Source: Evansella halocellulosilytica (GTDB lineage Bacteria; Bacillota; Bacilli; Bacillales; Salisediminibacteriaceae). From it: a stretch of DNA of 64,000 bases. The position numbers and the translations under genes are program-made. The stretch spans positions 858,300 to 922,299 of the forward strand of contig NZ_NIST01000001.1 in the NCBI RefSeq assembly GCF_002335745.1. Reading direction: 5' to 3'. Below the pieces are notes generated by a model that was not told the origin of the DNA, did not search any database, and saw only the letters and a list, made by a program, of their open reading frames with translations. The stretch's first letter is position 1; each line of letters opens with the position of its first letter. Positions 16,851 through 26,118 of the stretch are shown here, one piece after another.

Positions 16851-18170
16851 CTAGGTGCTTTCATTCAAGAAGCTACAGTAAGGAACCGTCAACAAGCGTG
16901 GATTGTCTGCACTTGCAAGCCCTGGATAACTGTAAATTCCTTGACCCGCAGTAAACTCAACTGGTGGTATATCCACACCAGATGAAAATAAAGTTCTATA
17001 GGTTTGCTCATCGCTATCACCTAAAGCAATCTTTAAGACGAGCTGTTCTCTAATCGCTGTTGGCATAGTTTGAGCATTCATTTGTTGTGTCGCTACCCAT
17101 AAAATACAGCCTAGTTGACGACCCATGAATGCAATATCAGACAGTATGCTGTCGACTTCATCACGTTCCTTTTTCGCCAAAGTCTTCCACGACTCTCTTA
17201 ATGCCCCAAACTCATCTATAAGCAGGATTAAAGCGGGAAAACCTGCATCCTTATACGTATTGTTACGATTTGATCTGAAATAGACTTGTAATTCATCTTG
17301 ACGTTCTTTCATACGCTCATGAAATTGTTTAATTAGTTCAATCGCACTTTTCTTGTCGGCAGTTCGTTCATCACCAACGGAGTGTTTTGCCATTTGGTAT
17401 ACGTCTGTTCGCTTCGGATCAATAATGAATAACTCGTGGTTGGCCTTTTTCGATAATATTTGTTCAACTAGCATTTGAATAAAAAACGACTTTCCACTAC
17501 CTGTTTGGCCGACTAATCCCATATGATGAAACGGTACAGTTGCACGCTCATCTAAACGTAAGGCATAATCGTCTGCTGTCTTATTTGTCCATTCAATCAA
17601 ATCATTTGCTGATTTAATCTCCAGTTGTTTTTGTGAGTCTACAGCATAAAACTCATAGATGTAGCAATTACGGTCTCTAGACAAATATTGACGTTCACAT
17701 ACATATCCATTTAACGCTGAATCAATTCTCATGTCTTCTAATTTCTTGTCGAATTTAATGGAGTTTTGGATTAACACTTTTCCTGATTTTCTGGATCGGT
17801 TATCATCAAATACAATTTCGATGTTCGGTAATCTAACTAAACGATTATCAAACTCACGTTCATCTTCAAATCTTGCATCTTTGATATGCCTTCTCAATCG
17901 TTTTATCATCGAATAGTAATGAACGGAAAAAAGTGGTCCAAACCATAATTTATTGCGAAATGACCAACCAATAAATAAGCCAATTACCATCAACCCAACA
18001 GGAACCAAGAAGATATGTGGCTGAACAAGTGGAAGCTGTAATATCGTTATTTGTTCTACAATCAATGGATACAGTTTGTAAAAGAAAAACCATAAAACGA
18101 GAAACAAGCCAATGATTAGAAATGAAATAAACCCACGTTGCATTCGGTATGTTTTCTTCATGTAATCCAC
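16851..18170 (-). CDS. FtsK/SpoIIIE-type DNA coupling protein (TcpA/ConQ-like)
   Basis: Membrane-anchored DNA-pumping ATPase that links the processed element to a secretion channel. Two membrane helices lie in the first 75 residues, followed by the ATPase with Walker A GQTGSGKS, Walker B LILLIDEFGAL and an arginine-rich FtsK motif region (WVATQQMNAQTMPTAIREQL). At 439 residues it is complete. Upstream of the relaxase with the putative oriT between them, this is the order seen in ICEBs1 (conQ-oriT-nicK). No type IV secretion genes follow, so the element would need a helper conjugative element. Confidence 0.9.
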   Translation of the reverse strand: MDYMKKTYRMQRGFISFLIIGLFLVLWFFFYKLYPLIVEQITILQLPLVQPHIFLVPVGLMVIGLFIGWSFRNKLWFGPLFSVHYYSMIKRLRRHIKDARFEDEREFDNRLVRLPNIEIVFDDNRSRKSGKVLIQNSIKFDKKLEDMRIDSALNGYVCERQYLSRDRNCYIYEFYAVDSQKQLEIKSANDLIEWTNKTADDYALRLDERATVPFHHMGLVGQTGSGKSFFIQMLVEQILSKKANHELFIIDPKRTDVYQMAKHSVGDERTADKKSAIELIKQFHERMKERQDELQVYFRSNRNNTYKDAGFPALILLIDEFGALRESWKTLAKKERDEVDSILSDIAFMGRQLGCILWVATQQMNAQTMPTAIREQLVLKIALGDSDEQTYRTLFSSGVDIPPVEFTAGQGIYSYPGLASADNPRLLTVPYCSFLNEST

Positions 18171-18248
18171 ATCCTAATATTGTGATTCCGGACGGTCACA
18201 TGCATTGAAATGGTAATGATAGAAAGGGAACTAATTGTCCCCTGTCCT

Positions 18249-18608
18249 TTATTTAGGTTGAGTAATTTCCACATCATCTGCTTTAACAGAAAGTTCACTC
18301 ATGAACGTTCCATACACAGCAGCTGTCGGATTTACAAACGTGATTTTACTGAATTTCTTATACTCTTTTGGCGGCTTGGCGACCTTAACCACAACCTGCT
18401 CTCCTGCATTAAGGTCAGGTGCTACATCTTCTCCCGTGTATTCTGTTCGATCGGTTGCAATTACTGTTTTGTACTTAGTGCCTACGATTTTGGGATTCTT
18501 TCCGTCCGCATCGTATTCTTTCCAGTCCTCGTGTGACATCACTCGTACATCCTTGTCCTTGAAGAACCCTACTGCGTCAAAAAGGTTAAATTGGCGTAAT
18601 TTCTTCAT
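18249..18608 (-). CDS. Conserved mobilization-module protein, function unknown
   Basis: A 119-residue protein (start MKKLRQFNLFDAVGFF) at the head of the operon containing the coupling protein and relaxase. Its position corresponds to the YdcP/DUF961 proteins of ICEBs1 and the Orf22/23 proteins of Tn916, and its beta-rich composition is compatible, but I cannot verify the family. The second half contains GEQVVVKVAKPPKEYKKF. RBS GAAAGGATG lies upstream. Confidence 0.6.
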   Translation of the reverse strand: MKKLRQFNLFDAVGFFKDKDVRVMSHEDWKEYDADGKNPKIVGTKYKTVIATDRTEYTGEDVAPDLNAGEQVVVKVAKPPKEYKKFSKITFVNPTAAVYGTFMSELSVKADDVEITQPK

Positions 18609-18625
18609 GTGAAGAATTCATCCTT

Positions 18626-18726
18626 TCTCTATGGATATTTTGATTGTGGCCTCAATCTATATACATCCTATCACGTTGATTTTATCTAATCTATGGCAGA
18701 TAAAGCGCGTATCTCTATGGATATTT
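18626..18726. promoter_or_regulatory. Divergent control region with repeated 15-mer
   Basis: TCTCTATGGATATTT occurs at 18626-18640 and again at 18712-18726, each followed shortly by GATTGTG. The two copies flank the region between the leftward transfer operon (start 18608) and the rightward gene at 18771. They are candidate operators for one regulator. A TATAAT for the rightward gene lies at 18742-18747. Confidence 0.5.
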
Positions 18727-18770
18727 CTTTTATGATTGTGTTATAATTTAATAAAACATGAAGGGGTTCG

Positions 18771-19502
18771 TTGCACATGCATAAGTATTATGGCAAGGAA
18801 GAAATATTAACGTTAATTGACAAACGATTTGGTTATGAATTTGAGGGGAAAGAAAAGGATGATCATCTGATTAGCTCGAAAGCATGGAATAAATATTATA
18901 GAGATTTTTTTGAAGCGAAAGAGGATAAATTATATGAGACATTAAAACATGATGAATGGGACAAAATAGATAGTCTGATTGATGACGAAAAAAATAGAAG
19001 AACTAAAAGTAATAATAGATATAAAAAATACAGAGAAGACCTTGTAGAAGAAATTATTGCATTTCATGAAAAGCAACTAATAGATCAACGGAATGGTAAT
19101 CGAAAAACGACTATAGACCATCACGCCATAAAAATGTTTGAACGTTTTGCAGAGGTGTTAGGAACAAAAGTTGATGAAAGTATTTATGAAAAAAGAATAC
19201 CAAAAACAAAATACAACAAAATGATGAACGAAAGAATTCCTTCACCTACGAAAGAAGAAATAATGGAAAAGAAAGAGCAATTAGTAAATATTATATTTGA
19301 ACAATTAATAGATGAGGATAAGTTCAATGATGATATACAAGAGCACTTCATTAGTAATAATTTAATTCATGGTTTGACAACCCCTCTTAAAGCCATTGAA
19401 GGCGAAGGTGAGTGGTTAGGGTTTCAAATTGATGCTAAAAATTATTTGAAAGAAAATGTAAAGCAAGAAATCATTAATGATATTAAAGAGCCATCTAAAT
19501 AA
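18771..19502 (+). CDS. Hypothetical protein of the mobilizable element
   Basis: A 243-residue, highly charged, largely helical cytoplasmic protein that I do not recognise. The start is TTG 18771 or ATG 18777; GAAGGGG (18760-18766) serves either. A TATAAT (18742-18747) lies just upstream, and the gene is transcribed away from the transfer operon. In such elements this place often holds a regulator, but no HTH is apparent. Its AT-rich, Lys/Glu-rich composition resembles the neighbouring cargo. Confidence 0.65.
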   Translation: MHMHKYYGKEEILTLIDKRFGYEFEGKEKDDHLISSKAWNKYYRDFFEAKEDKLYETLKHDEWDKIDSLIDDEKNRRTKSNNRYKKYREDLVEEIIAFHEKQLIDQRNGNRKTTIDHHAIKMFERFAEVLGTKVDESIYEKRIPKTKYNKMMNERIPSPTKEEIMEKKEQLVNIIFEQLIDEDKFNDDIQEHFISNNLIHGLTTPLKAIEGEGEWLGFQIDAKNYLKENVKQEIINDIKEPSK

Positions 19503-19826
19503 AATAGATGTAAGTCACTGACTAGCTATGTATTTTTCCTTTTCAGCTCTCCCAATTGTAATCTCCTAATGCGTCCGTAGAGAATGGACGCATTATCGAT
19601 TAGGTAAAGGGTCTTCGTTCTTCGGATGTTATGAGACAGCCAAGTAGGATAAGGGTGCGTAAGAAGGCAATTAACGCTTTTAACGCACCCTAATTCATTG
19701 GGCTTCCCCAGAATATCCACGAATCACTTGATAGCTTTGCTACTTACGCCACTTGACATTAATCGATGCGAAGATTCTCTCTGTGGTGACCAAAAAGGTC
19801 AAAAAATAATAGAGAGGTTGATCTAG
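19503..19826. other. Structured gene-free stretch
   Basis: About 320 bp without a supported gene. Two strong hairpins are present: AATGCGTCC (19568-19576)/GGACGCATT (19586-19594), extended by CCTAAT/ATTAGG, and AGGGTGCGT (19652-19660)/ACGCACCCT (19683-19691). They could be a terminator, a single-strand origin or a small RNA. Confidence 0.45.
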
Positions 19827-20271
19827 ATGGAAACCATTTTAGAAGTAGTTCGCATTGAACAAATTATCAGAGAGGCTGAAGAATGTGTTGATTATATCAT
19901 TCGTAGTCCAGAAGACGGAGCAAAGATAGCGTCTCGCTTTATTGGTCGTGATGATCGTGAAGTGTTCTTTGTTATATGTTTAAATACGAAAAATAATGTC
20001 GTCGCAGTTCATCGTTGTCATGTTGGTTCGTTAAATTCCTCGATTGTTCATCCACGGGAGGTGTTTAAATCAGCAATACTTAATAATGCAGCAAGTGTCA
20101 TTGTTGCACATCAGCATCCAAGTGGTGACGTTAAAACCATCGATGGAAGATATTAATGTGACAAAGAGATTAGTCGAAGCTGGAAAGTTACTAGGCATCG
20201 AAGTGCTTGATCACTTAGTGGTAAATAGTGATAACAGTTTTACTAGCTTGAAAGAAAGAGGCTATATTTAA
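19827..20271 (+). pseudogene. radC: RadC-like JAB-domain protein, frameshifted
   Basis: A RadC family protein common on mobile elements (JAB metalloprotease fold, function uncertain). The first frame runs from 19827 and contains the metal motif HQHPSGD; it breaks after DVKT and stops at 20156. The conserved continuation [20 protein letters not shown]...SLKERGYI is in another frame and ends at 20271. One indel near 20140 would restore a protein of about 147 residues. It has a good RBS (AGAGAGG) and is followed by a strong terminator. Confidence 0.8.
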
Positions 20272-20299
20272 AAAAGGGAGAAACAATTCCCTTTTTTTC
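20270..20299 (+). terminator. Terminator after radC remnant
   Basis: AAAAAGGGA (20271-20279) and TTCCCTTTTT (20287 on) form a hairpin ending in a run of seven T. Confidence 0.75.
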
Positions 20300-20398
20300 T
20301 TCAAGATATATGAACAAATATTTTATATGATAGTATATAAATAGAGATTAATAAAGATCTATTACATAGATTAAATTATTAGAAGGACGGATTTTGAC

Positions 20399-22345
20399 AT
20401 GAAAACTAAAATTAATGAAGCAATTAAACAGGTTTTACAGCAATTTGGTGAAAAATATTTTATAGGAGAATTATTAAACAAAAATAAGGTCATTCGAGAT
20501 TTAGATACATATGATAAAGATTTGCTTGAAGCATTTATTTCGAATGAAACATTAAAGAGCAACTTTACAATTGATATTGCAGGGAATATCGTCATGCAAT
20601 CAAATAAACTCATTCAGCTATTTGAAGCAGACGAATACTGGAAAGACTCGTATACAAAATACTCGAAGAAAATTGGTTTAACAGCGGGAGGAAAATTTAT
20701 CGATGAATCTACAGACGTTGTATTAGATTTCCCTTATAAAGATAGTGTATTAAAAGCAAGCATGAGTGAAGAAGATACAGATAAAGATGATTTACGTCCA
20801 AATGAACCGTTTTTGAACGAACTCATTGCAAAAGAAGAGATTGACGTTCTATTAGATAAGAAGATTTTAGTGAATGCTAAAAAATACGATGAACGTGGTG
20901 AACATGAAGTATATAGCTTTAGTGAAGATGACAACTTGATTATGAAAGGGAATAACTTACTTGCGTTACATACGTTGAAGGAAAAATATGCGGAGAAAGT
21001 GAAAATGATTTATATTGACCCACCATATAACACCAAAAGTTCCGCAACAACCTTTCATTATAATAATAACTTTAATCATTCTACTTGGTTAACGTTTATT
21101 AAAAATAGAGTTGAACTGTCAAAGGAGCTTTTACGCGACGATGGCGTGTTTGTTATAGCTATAGACGATAATGAACTTTTCTATCTAGGTGTTTTATTAG
21201 ATGAAATATTTGGTGAATCAAACAGGTTAGGTGTTGTGTCTGTTGTACATAATCCAGGAGGAAGACAAGATGAGGAACATTTCCCAACTGCACATGAAAA
21301 TATGATTATATACGCAAAGGACCGTTTAAAAGTTAAATTAAACTATTTACCATTATCAAAGGAAAAGATAAAACAGTTTAACAAAAAAGATGAATATGGC
21401 TTGTATAAAACCCGGAATTTTAGAAGAAGTGGAAATAACTCTTTAAAAACGGAACGTCCGAAATTATTTTACCCAATCTATTTCAATACTGAAACTAATG
21501 ATTTAACTTTAACAAAGGAATCGTCAACAATTGAAATATTACCGATCGATCCAAATGGGATAGAGCGGTGTTGGAGATGGGGAAAAGAGACATTTTTACA
21601 GAAGAAAGATAAGTACATTGAGGTAATTGAACGGAATAATAAATATGATTTGTATGTAAAAGAAAGGGAATCAGATTATCAGGGTGAAAAACCAAAGACT
21701 ATATGGAACAAAAGTGAATACACTGGGCAAACTGCAACACACGGACTTAAGTCATTGTTTAAAGATAAGGTGTTTAGTTATCCTAAGTCAGAATTTCTAA
21801 TTAAAGATATAATATACGTTTGTACGGATTCAGGGGATTTAGTTTTGGACTTTTTCATTGGTTCAGGAACAACACCAGCAGTAGCAAAAAAAATGAAACG
21901 TCAATTTATTGGGATAGAACAAATGGATTATATTAATGAAGTAACTGTACCACGTCTTCAAAAGGTAATCGAAGGTGAGCAAAGTGGCATTTCCGAAGAT
22001 GTGAATTGGCAAGGTGGTCGAAGTTTTGTTTACGTTGAATTAATGGAGAAAAATCGTGGGTTTTTAAAATCCATTCGAGATGCTAGAACACAAACAGAAC
22101 TACATGAAGTGTTTGATTTTATGTTAAAAGAAGCGGAAATTGATTTCCGTGTTGACTTAGAAGCCGTTAAGGAAACGTTACATGTACTTTCATTTGACGA
22201 CCAAAAGAAAACTCTCATTAAAATCATTGATAAAAATCAACTCTACTACAACTACTCTGAAATTGACGATGAGAACGTTCGTGATTTAATTTCTAATAGC
22301 GACTATGTATTTAATAAAGACTTTTATCATGAAGGTGGTGAATAG
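20399..22345 (+). CDS. mod: Type III restriction-modification system DNA methyltransferase (Mod)
   Basis: Mod subunit that recognises an asymmetric site and methylates adenine on one strand. It has the beta-class order of N6/N4 methylases: catalytic DPPYNT in MIYIDPPYNT (about residue 205), then a variable target-recognition region, then the SAM-binding LDFFIGSGTT (about 485). The 648-residue length fits. The N-terminal 200 residues resemble the usual Mod dimerisation region. RBS AGAAGGA lies upstream. The stop is 2 bp before the GTG of res, so the pair is coupled. Cargo of the rpsI-inserted element. Confidence 0.93.
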   Translation: MKTKINEAIKQVLQQFGEKYFIGELLNKNKVIRDLDTYDKDLLEAFISNETLKSNFTIDIAGNIVMQSNKLIQLFEADEYWKDSYTKYSKKIGLTAGGKFIDESTDVVLDFPYKDSVLKASMSEEDTDKDDLRPNEPFLNELIAKEEIDVLLDKKILVNAKKYDERGEHEVYSFSEDDNLIMKGNNLLALHTLKEKYAEKVKMIYIDPPYNTKSSATTFHYNNNFNHSTWLTFIKNRVELSKELLRDDGVFVIAIDDNELFYLGVLLDEIFGESNRLGVVSVVHNPGGRQDEEHFPTAHENMIIYAKDRLKVKLNYLPLSKEKIKQFNKKDEYGLYKTRNFRRSGNNSLKTERPKLFYPIYFNTETNDLTLTKESSTIEILPIDPNGIERCWRWGKETFLQKKDKYIEVIERNNKYDLYVKERESDYQGEKPKTIWNKSEYTGQTATHGLKSLFKDKVFSYPKSEFLIKDIIYVCTDSGDLVLDFFIGSGTTPAVAKKMKRQFIGIEQMDYINEVTVPRLQKVIEGEQSGISEDVNWQGGRSFVYVELMEKNRGFLKSIRDARTQTELHEVFDFMLKEAEIDFRVDLEAVKETLHVLSFDDQKKTLIKIIDKNQLYYNYSEIDDENVRDLISNSDYVFNKDFYHEGGE

Positions 22346-22347
22346 TT

Positions 22348-25050
22348 GTGGCAAAGAAAAAGAAACAACTACCATTACCTTTATACGACGAAGTAAGAGG
22401 ACTAAATGAAAGCTTATTTAACGAAGAAGGTGCTTGGGAAACACCTGAATACATTAAACAGAACATGGTACATACGTTCAGGGATTATCAAGATGCGGCT
22501 TTACGCTTTTTTCATTATTCACAAGCAGCGAATGAGTTTCGTTTTAGGAATGTGAATCATGTACTATTCAACATGGCAACAGGAAGTGGAAAAACAGATT
22601 TAATGGCAGGGCTTATTTTATACCTCTATCAAGAGCAGGGTTATCAAAACTTTTTATTCCTAGTAAATACAAATGGTGTATTAAATAAAACGATTGATAA
22701 CCTGACTAATATGGCATCGGACAAGTATTTATATAAACCGCAAATTGAAATAGATGGGGAACGAATAGAAATTAAGCAAGTTCAATCTTTCCCAAAAAAT
22801 CAAAGTAAGAATACGATCTATTTAAAATTAGCAACTGTTCAACGTGTTGCTGCTGATATTTACACCCAAAAAGAAAATGCGATGGGTAAAGAGGATTTTG
22901 CAAGGAATAAAGTCGTTATATTAGGAGATGAAGCACACCATTACTCCGCTTCTACCAAGTCAGAACAAGAAGCGGAACAATCATGGGAAAAAGCAATCTC
23001 GACGATTTTAAACGCAAATGAAGACAATCGTTTACTTGAGTTTACCGCTACAATTGACTTGGAAAATAAAAATGTCTATGAAAAATACAAGGATAAAGTG
23101 TTGTATCGCTATGCACTCGACCGTTTCATCCAAGATAAATATTCCAAGAATGTAAAGCGAATTCAGTCGAGTAATACAGACGTGGACAACATGATGAATG
23201 TAGTCTTATTAAGTGAATATAGAAGAAGATATGCACTGGAAGAGCATGGTGCATATATAAAACCTGTTATTATGTTTAAATCACAGCGAATTGATACTTC
23301 TAATGAAGCCCACGAACAATTTAACGAGTTAATTGATACATTGACCGTTGAATCTTTAAAAGTGTTTCTTAATAGACAAGCACAAATAACTTCTGAAGAT
23401 GATAGTGAAACATTGGCATTGGCACATAACTATTATCGTAAACATGAGGACGATTTAAGTGAAATAGTCAGGGATATAAAACGGGAACTTGCTCCAACTC
23501 GAATTATTAATGCCAATGACACGAGTCAATCCGGTATCTTAGAAAAAGGTCACTATGAAGCTTTAAACAGCTTAGAAAGTCCAATAAATTTATATCGTGT
23601 CATTTTTGCGGTTGCTAGACTTACAGAGGGATGGGATGTATTAAACCTCTTTGACATTGTTCGTTTAAGTGATGATCCAAAAGTAAAAGGAACGAAAGCA
23701 ACGACTATGTCAGAAGCACAATTAATTGGACGTGGTGCAAGGTATTACCCATTTTTACTAGATGGACAACGTTCATATACACGCAGGTTTAATGACGATA
23801 GTAAAGACAGCTTGATTTTAGAAACGATTCACTATCATACAATTAATGAACCTCAATACTTGAAGAACTTAGTGAGCGCATTAGACGAAATGAATTTACC
23901 GACTGGGGAAGATAAAAAGAATCCGTTAATTGATGTTAAGGTCAAGCCTACTTTCAAACGGACAGATGTATGGAAATACGGCAAAATTTATTACAATGAA
24001 ACCATTGAAGTAACGGATAACTACTACGATTCATTAGAGAAATATGGTATTGATACAAAAAACGATGTTGTGATTCCATATATATCTGCATTAAAAGAAG
24101 TGAGTTATAAAGATACTAAAGTTCAAGAAGACTATACAAACGCTTATAACGTTGCGATTACATTTGATAAGCGTTATCTCATTAAAATTATGAATCGTTT
24201 GTCGTTCTATCATTTCTCTAACTTGAAAAAGTATATTCCGCTACTAAGTTCGAGAGAAGATTTTTTAGAAGAGAAATGGTTAAATATTTATAATCGAACA
24301 ATCTATGTTACGATTCCACGAACAATGGATAGTAGTGTACTAACGGCTACTGAAAAGTTAAACATTCTAGAGCGTTACTTTTCTTATGTCGCAAAACAAA
24401 TAAAATCAGGTTACAGCAAACAACGTGGAACTGGTAAATTTATCGGTTATCCAATCAAGGAGTATATTGCAAACTATCGTAAACGTGTACCAAATTATGA
24501 CACGGGTAAAACGTTTATGCAGGATAGTCCGCAGACAGTGGATCGTTATGAAATAAAAGAAGATTACTTTGTTTATGATTCCGCGATTATTAACCTAACC
24601 GAAAAGCAATTAATCGATCGAATTGCAGAAAGAGTTGCAGAGTTAAAGGAAGAATATTCTGATGTGTATTTAATACGTATGGATGAAAATATGCATCGTG
24701 AGTCAGCAAAAAATAATAAATTAAAATTGCATCAGTTTGGTAGTGGACATGGTGAAGTGAATTTGGCAGGATTCCAACCCGACTTTATTCTTTATCTACA
24801 AAACAGTGATTATTTCATTCAGATATTCATCGAGCCAAAAGGACGAAATATGGAAGAAGAACAGTGGAAAGAAGATTTACTAACTTACATTAATGAACAC
24901 GAAGCTGAGATAGTTTTTGAAGATGAAATAGAAGATGTAAAAATAAAAGGGGTTAAATTCTATACGATGAATGACGGTAGAGGGACGATTAAACAAATTG
25001 GTGAAATCGCTCTTGGAAGACCGTTTGACAGTTTAAGTTTAAAAAACTAG
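22348..25050 (+). CDS. res: Type III restriction enzyme, helicase-nuclease subunit (Res)
   Basis: Translocase and nuclease subunit of the type III system. The SF2 helicase has Walker A MATGSGKTDLMAG, DEAH box GDEAHHYS, SAT-like TATID and motif VI QLIGRGARY. The C-terminal nuclease has a PD-(D/E)xK site: PDFILYL followed by IEPKGRN. At 900 residues it is full length, with no frameshift. The start is GTG 22348. It acts only with Mod bound to unmethylated head-to-head sites. A DUF2971 gene follows after 14 bp and is probably in the same transcript. Confidence 0.93.
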   Translation: MAKKKKQLPLPLYDEVRGLNESLFNEEGAWETPEYIKQNMVHTFRDYQDAALRFFHYSQAANEFRFRNVNHVLFNMATGSGKTDLMAGLILYLYQEQGYQNFLFLVNTNGVLNKTIDNLTNMASDKYLYKPQIEIDGERIEIKQVQSFPKNQSKNTIYLKLATVQRVAADIYTQKENAMGKEDFARNKVVILGDEAHHYSASTKSEQEAEQSWEKAISTILNANEDNRLLEFTATIDLENKNVYEKYKDKVLYRYALDRFIQDKYSKNVKRIQSSNTDVDNMMNVVLLSEYRRRYALEEHGAYIKPVIMFKSQRIDTSNEAHEQFNELIDTLTVESLKVFLNRQAQITSEDDSETLALAHNYYRKHEDDLSEIVRDIKRELAPTRIINANDTSQSGILEKGHYEALNSLESPINLYRVIFAVARLTEGWDVLNLFDIVRLSDDPKVKGTKATTMSEAQLIGRGARYYPFLLDGQRSYTRRFNDDSKDSLILETIHYHTINEPQYLKNLVSALDEMNLPTGEDKKNPLIDVKVKPTFKRTDVWKYGKIYYNETIEVTDNYYDSLEKYGIDTKNDVVIPYISALKEVSYKDTKVQEDYTNAYNVAITFDKRYLIKIMNRLSFYHFSNLKKYIPLLSSREDFLEEKWLNIYNRTIYVTIPRTMDSSVLTATEKLNILERYFSYVAKQIKSGYSKQRGTGKFIGYPIKEYIANYRKRVPNYDTGKTFMQDSPQTVDRYEIKEDYFVYDSAIINLTEKQLIDRIAERVAELKEEYSDVYLIRMDENMHRESAKNNKLKLHQFGSGHGEVNLAGFQPDFILYLQNSDYFIQIFIEPKGRNMEEEQWKEDLLTYINEHEAEIVFEDEIEDVKIKGVKFYTMNDGRGTIKQIGEIALGRPFDSLSLKN

Positions 25051-25064
25051 GAAGTGATATTTAT

Positions 25065-25886
25065 ATGGCAAACCTTCTATATCATTATTGTAGTATAGAA
25101 ACACTTGAATTAATTATGAAGAACAAAACTTTTAGATTTTCTAGTTTAGGGGTAGTTGACGATATGGAAGAGTCAATGACTTCTGATTATGAAGATATAG
25201 GCAAAATATGTTTTGTTTCTTGTTGGACTGATTTAGAGCAAGAATCTGTAGAAATGTGGAGAACTTATACTGGTGGAGTAAATGGTGTTAGAATTGGTCT
25301 CCCAAGAAATTTTTTTAGCGCTGGATTAAATGAAAATGAAATATTTAATATAAGTGCAGAGGTTGGTAATAAAAATGATGTTTATATATCGCCGCCATTA
25401 TTGCCACCAAATCGTCCAGAGCTTATACCAGTTACCTATACAGAAGATGATTATTTGATTAATTTATCAGTAGTGAAAATGGGCAATGACGTTTGCAAAA
25501 AATGTGGTAACGAAACATCTAATTTTAATATCGATACTAAATACTTAGGACGTTTTAAGAGGAATTATTGGTCTGGACAATCTGAATGGAGATATAGATT
25601 AATAGCGGTACCGCAGCAATATTATCGAAATAACCAAAGCGGAAAGTATTTAAAAGGAAAGCCAGAAGAAATGGTAGAACTCATGAGATCAGACCTAATT
25701 AATATGTCTTTTAATAATGATTATATAGATTTTCCTTTTAACGAAAATGTTTTTGAGGAAATGGAGATATTATTAAGCCCTTTAAATTCAAAAGAAGATA
25801 ATGATGACGTTAAATATATTTTAGAGAAGTATACAAGCCTAACTGATTTTGAACTTAAATCATCCGAATTGAAAATTCGAAAATAA
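25065..25886 (+). CDS. DUF2971 family protein
   Basis: A 273-residue protein with the DUF2971 pattern: N-terminal LYHYCSIETLELIMKNKTFR, SSLGVVDDMEE and CFVSCWTDLEQESVEMWRTY. DUF2971 proteins are frequent in defence islands, but their activity is unknown. Its position 14 bp downstream of res with its own RBS (GGAAGTGAT) suggests an accessory part of the same defence cassette, for example a second effector. A CxxC pair (CKKCGNE) in the middle may bind metal. Confidence 0.8.
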   Translation: MANLLYHYCSIETLELIMKNKTFRFSSLGVVDDMEESMTSDYEDIGKICFVSCWTDLEQESVEMWRTYTGGVNGVRIGLPRNFFSAGLNENEIFNISAEVGNKNDVYISPPLLPPNRPELIPVTYTEDDYLINLSVVKMGNDVCKKCGNETSNFNIDTKYLGRFKRNYWSGQSEWRYRLIAVPQQYYRNNQSGKYLKGKPEEMVELMRSDLINMSFNNDYIDFPFNENVFEEMEILLSPLNSKEDNDDVKYILEKYTSLTDFELKSSELKIRK

Positions 25887-25913
25887 AAAATTGTATTCAA
25901 CTAACATCTGCGA

Positions 25914-25932
25914 TTGGTTCAAATTGGTTCAA
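25914..25932 (+). repeat. Integrase arm sites, right pair
   Basis: Two TTGGTTCAA copies (25914-25922 and 25924-25932) with the same 10-bp period and orientation as those at 13877-13895. Confidence 0.65.
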
Positions 25933-26044
25933 GTAATGTCATTTTTAATCCTTTTTCATACATTTTTATCCATATAACAATTCCCAAAACGTTGATATTA
26001 ATGGGTTACGATGTATTCAATACACTTAGAGTTTATCTGTATAT

Positions 26045-26061
26045 TTCTCAAAACGTTAATA
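26045..26061 (+). repeat. Right att core of the mobilizable element (attR)
   Basis: TTCTCAAAACGTTAATA matches the attL core (13826-13842) at 16 of 17 positions, and ATATACCAA follows both. It lies just before the native rpsI terminator. A weaker match (CCCAAAACGTTGATA, 25983-25997) lies closer to the arm sites and is an alternative or an older att scar. Confidence 0.6.
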
Positions 26062-26084
26062 TCCCTTATATACCAAGGGTTCAG

Positions 26085-26118
26085 CCCTCTTTGCTCTTTT
26101 GGAGCAGGGAGGGTTTTT
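26085..26118 (+). terminator. Displaced native terminator of rpsI
   Basis: CCCTC (26085-26089) and GAGGG (26109-26113) enclose GCTC/GAGC and are followed by TTTTT (26114-26118). It lies immediately behind the att core, where the terminator of the rplM-rpsI operon would be. A group II intron begins directly after the T-run. Confidence 0.75.
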
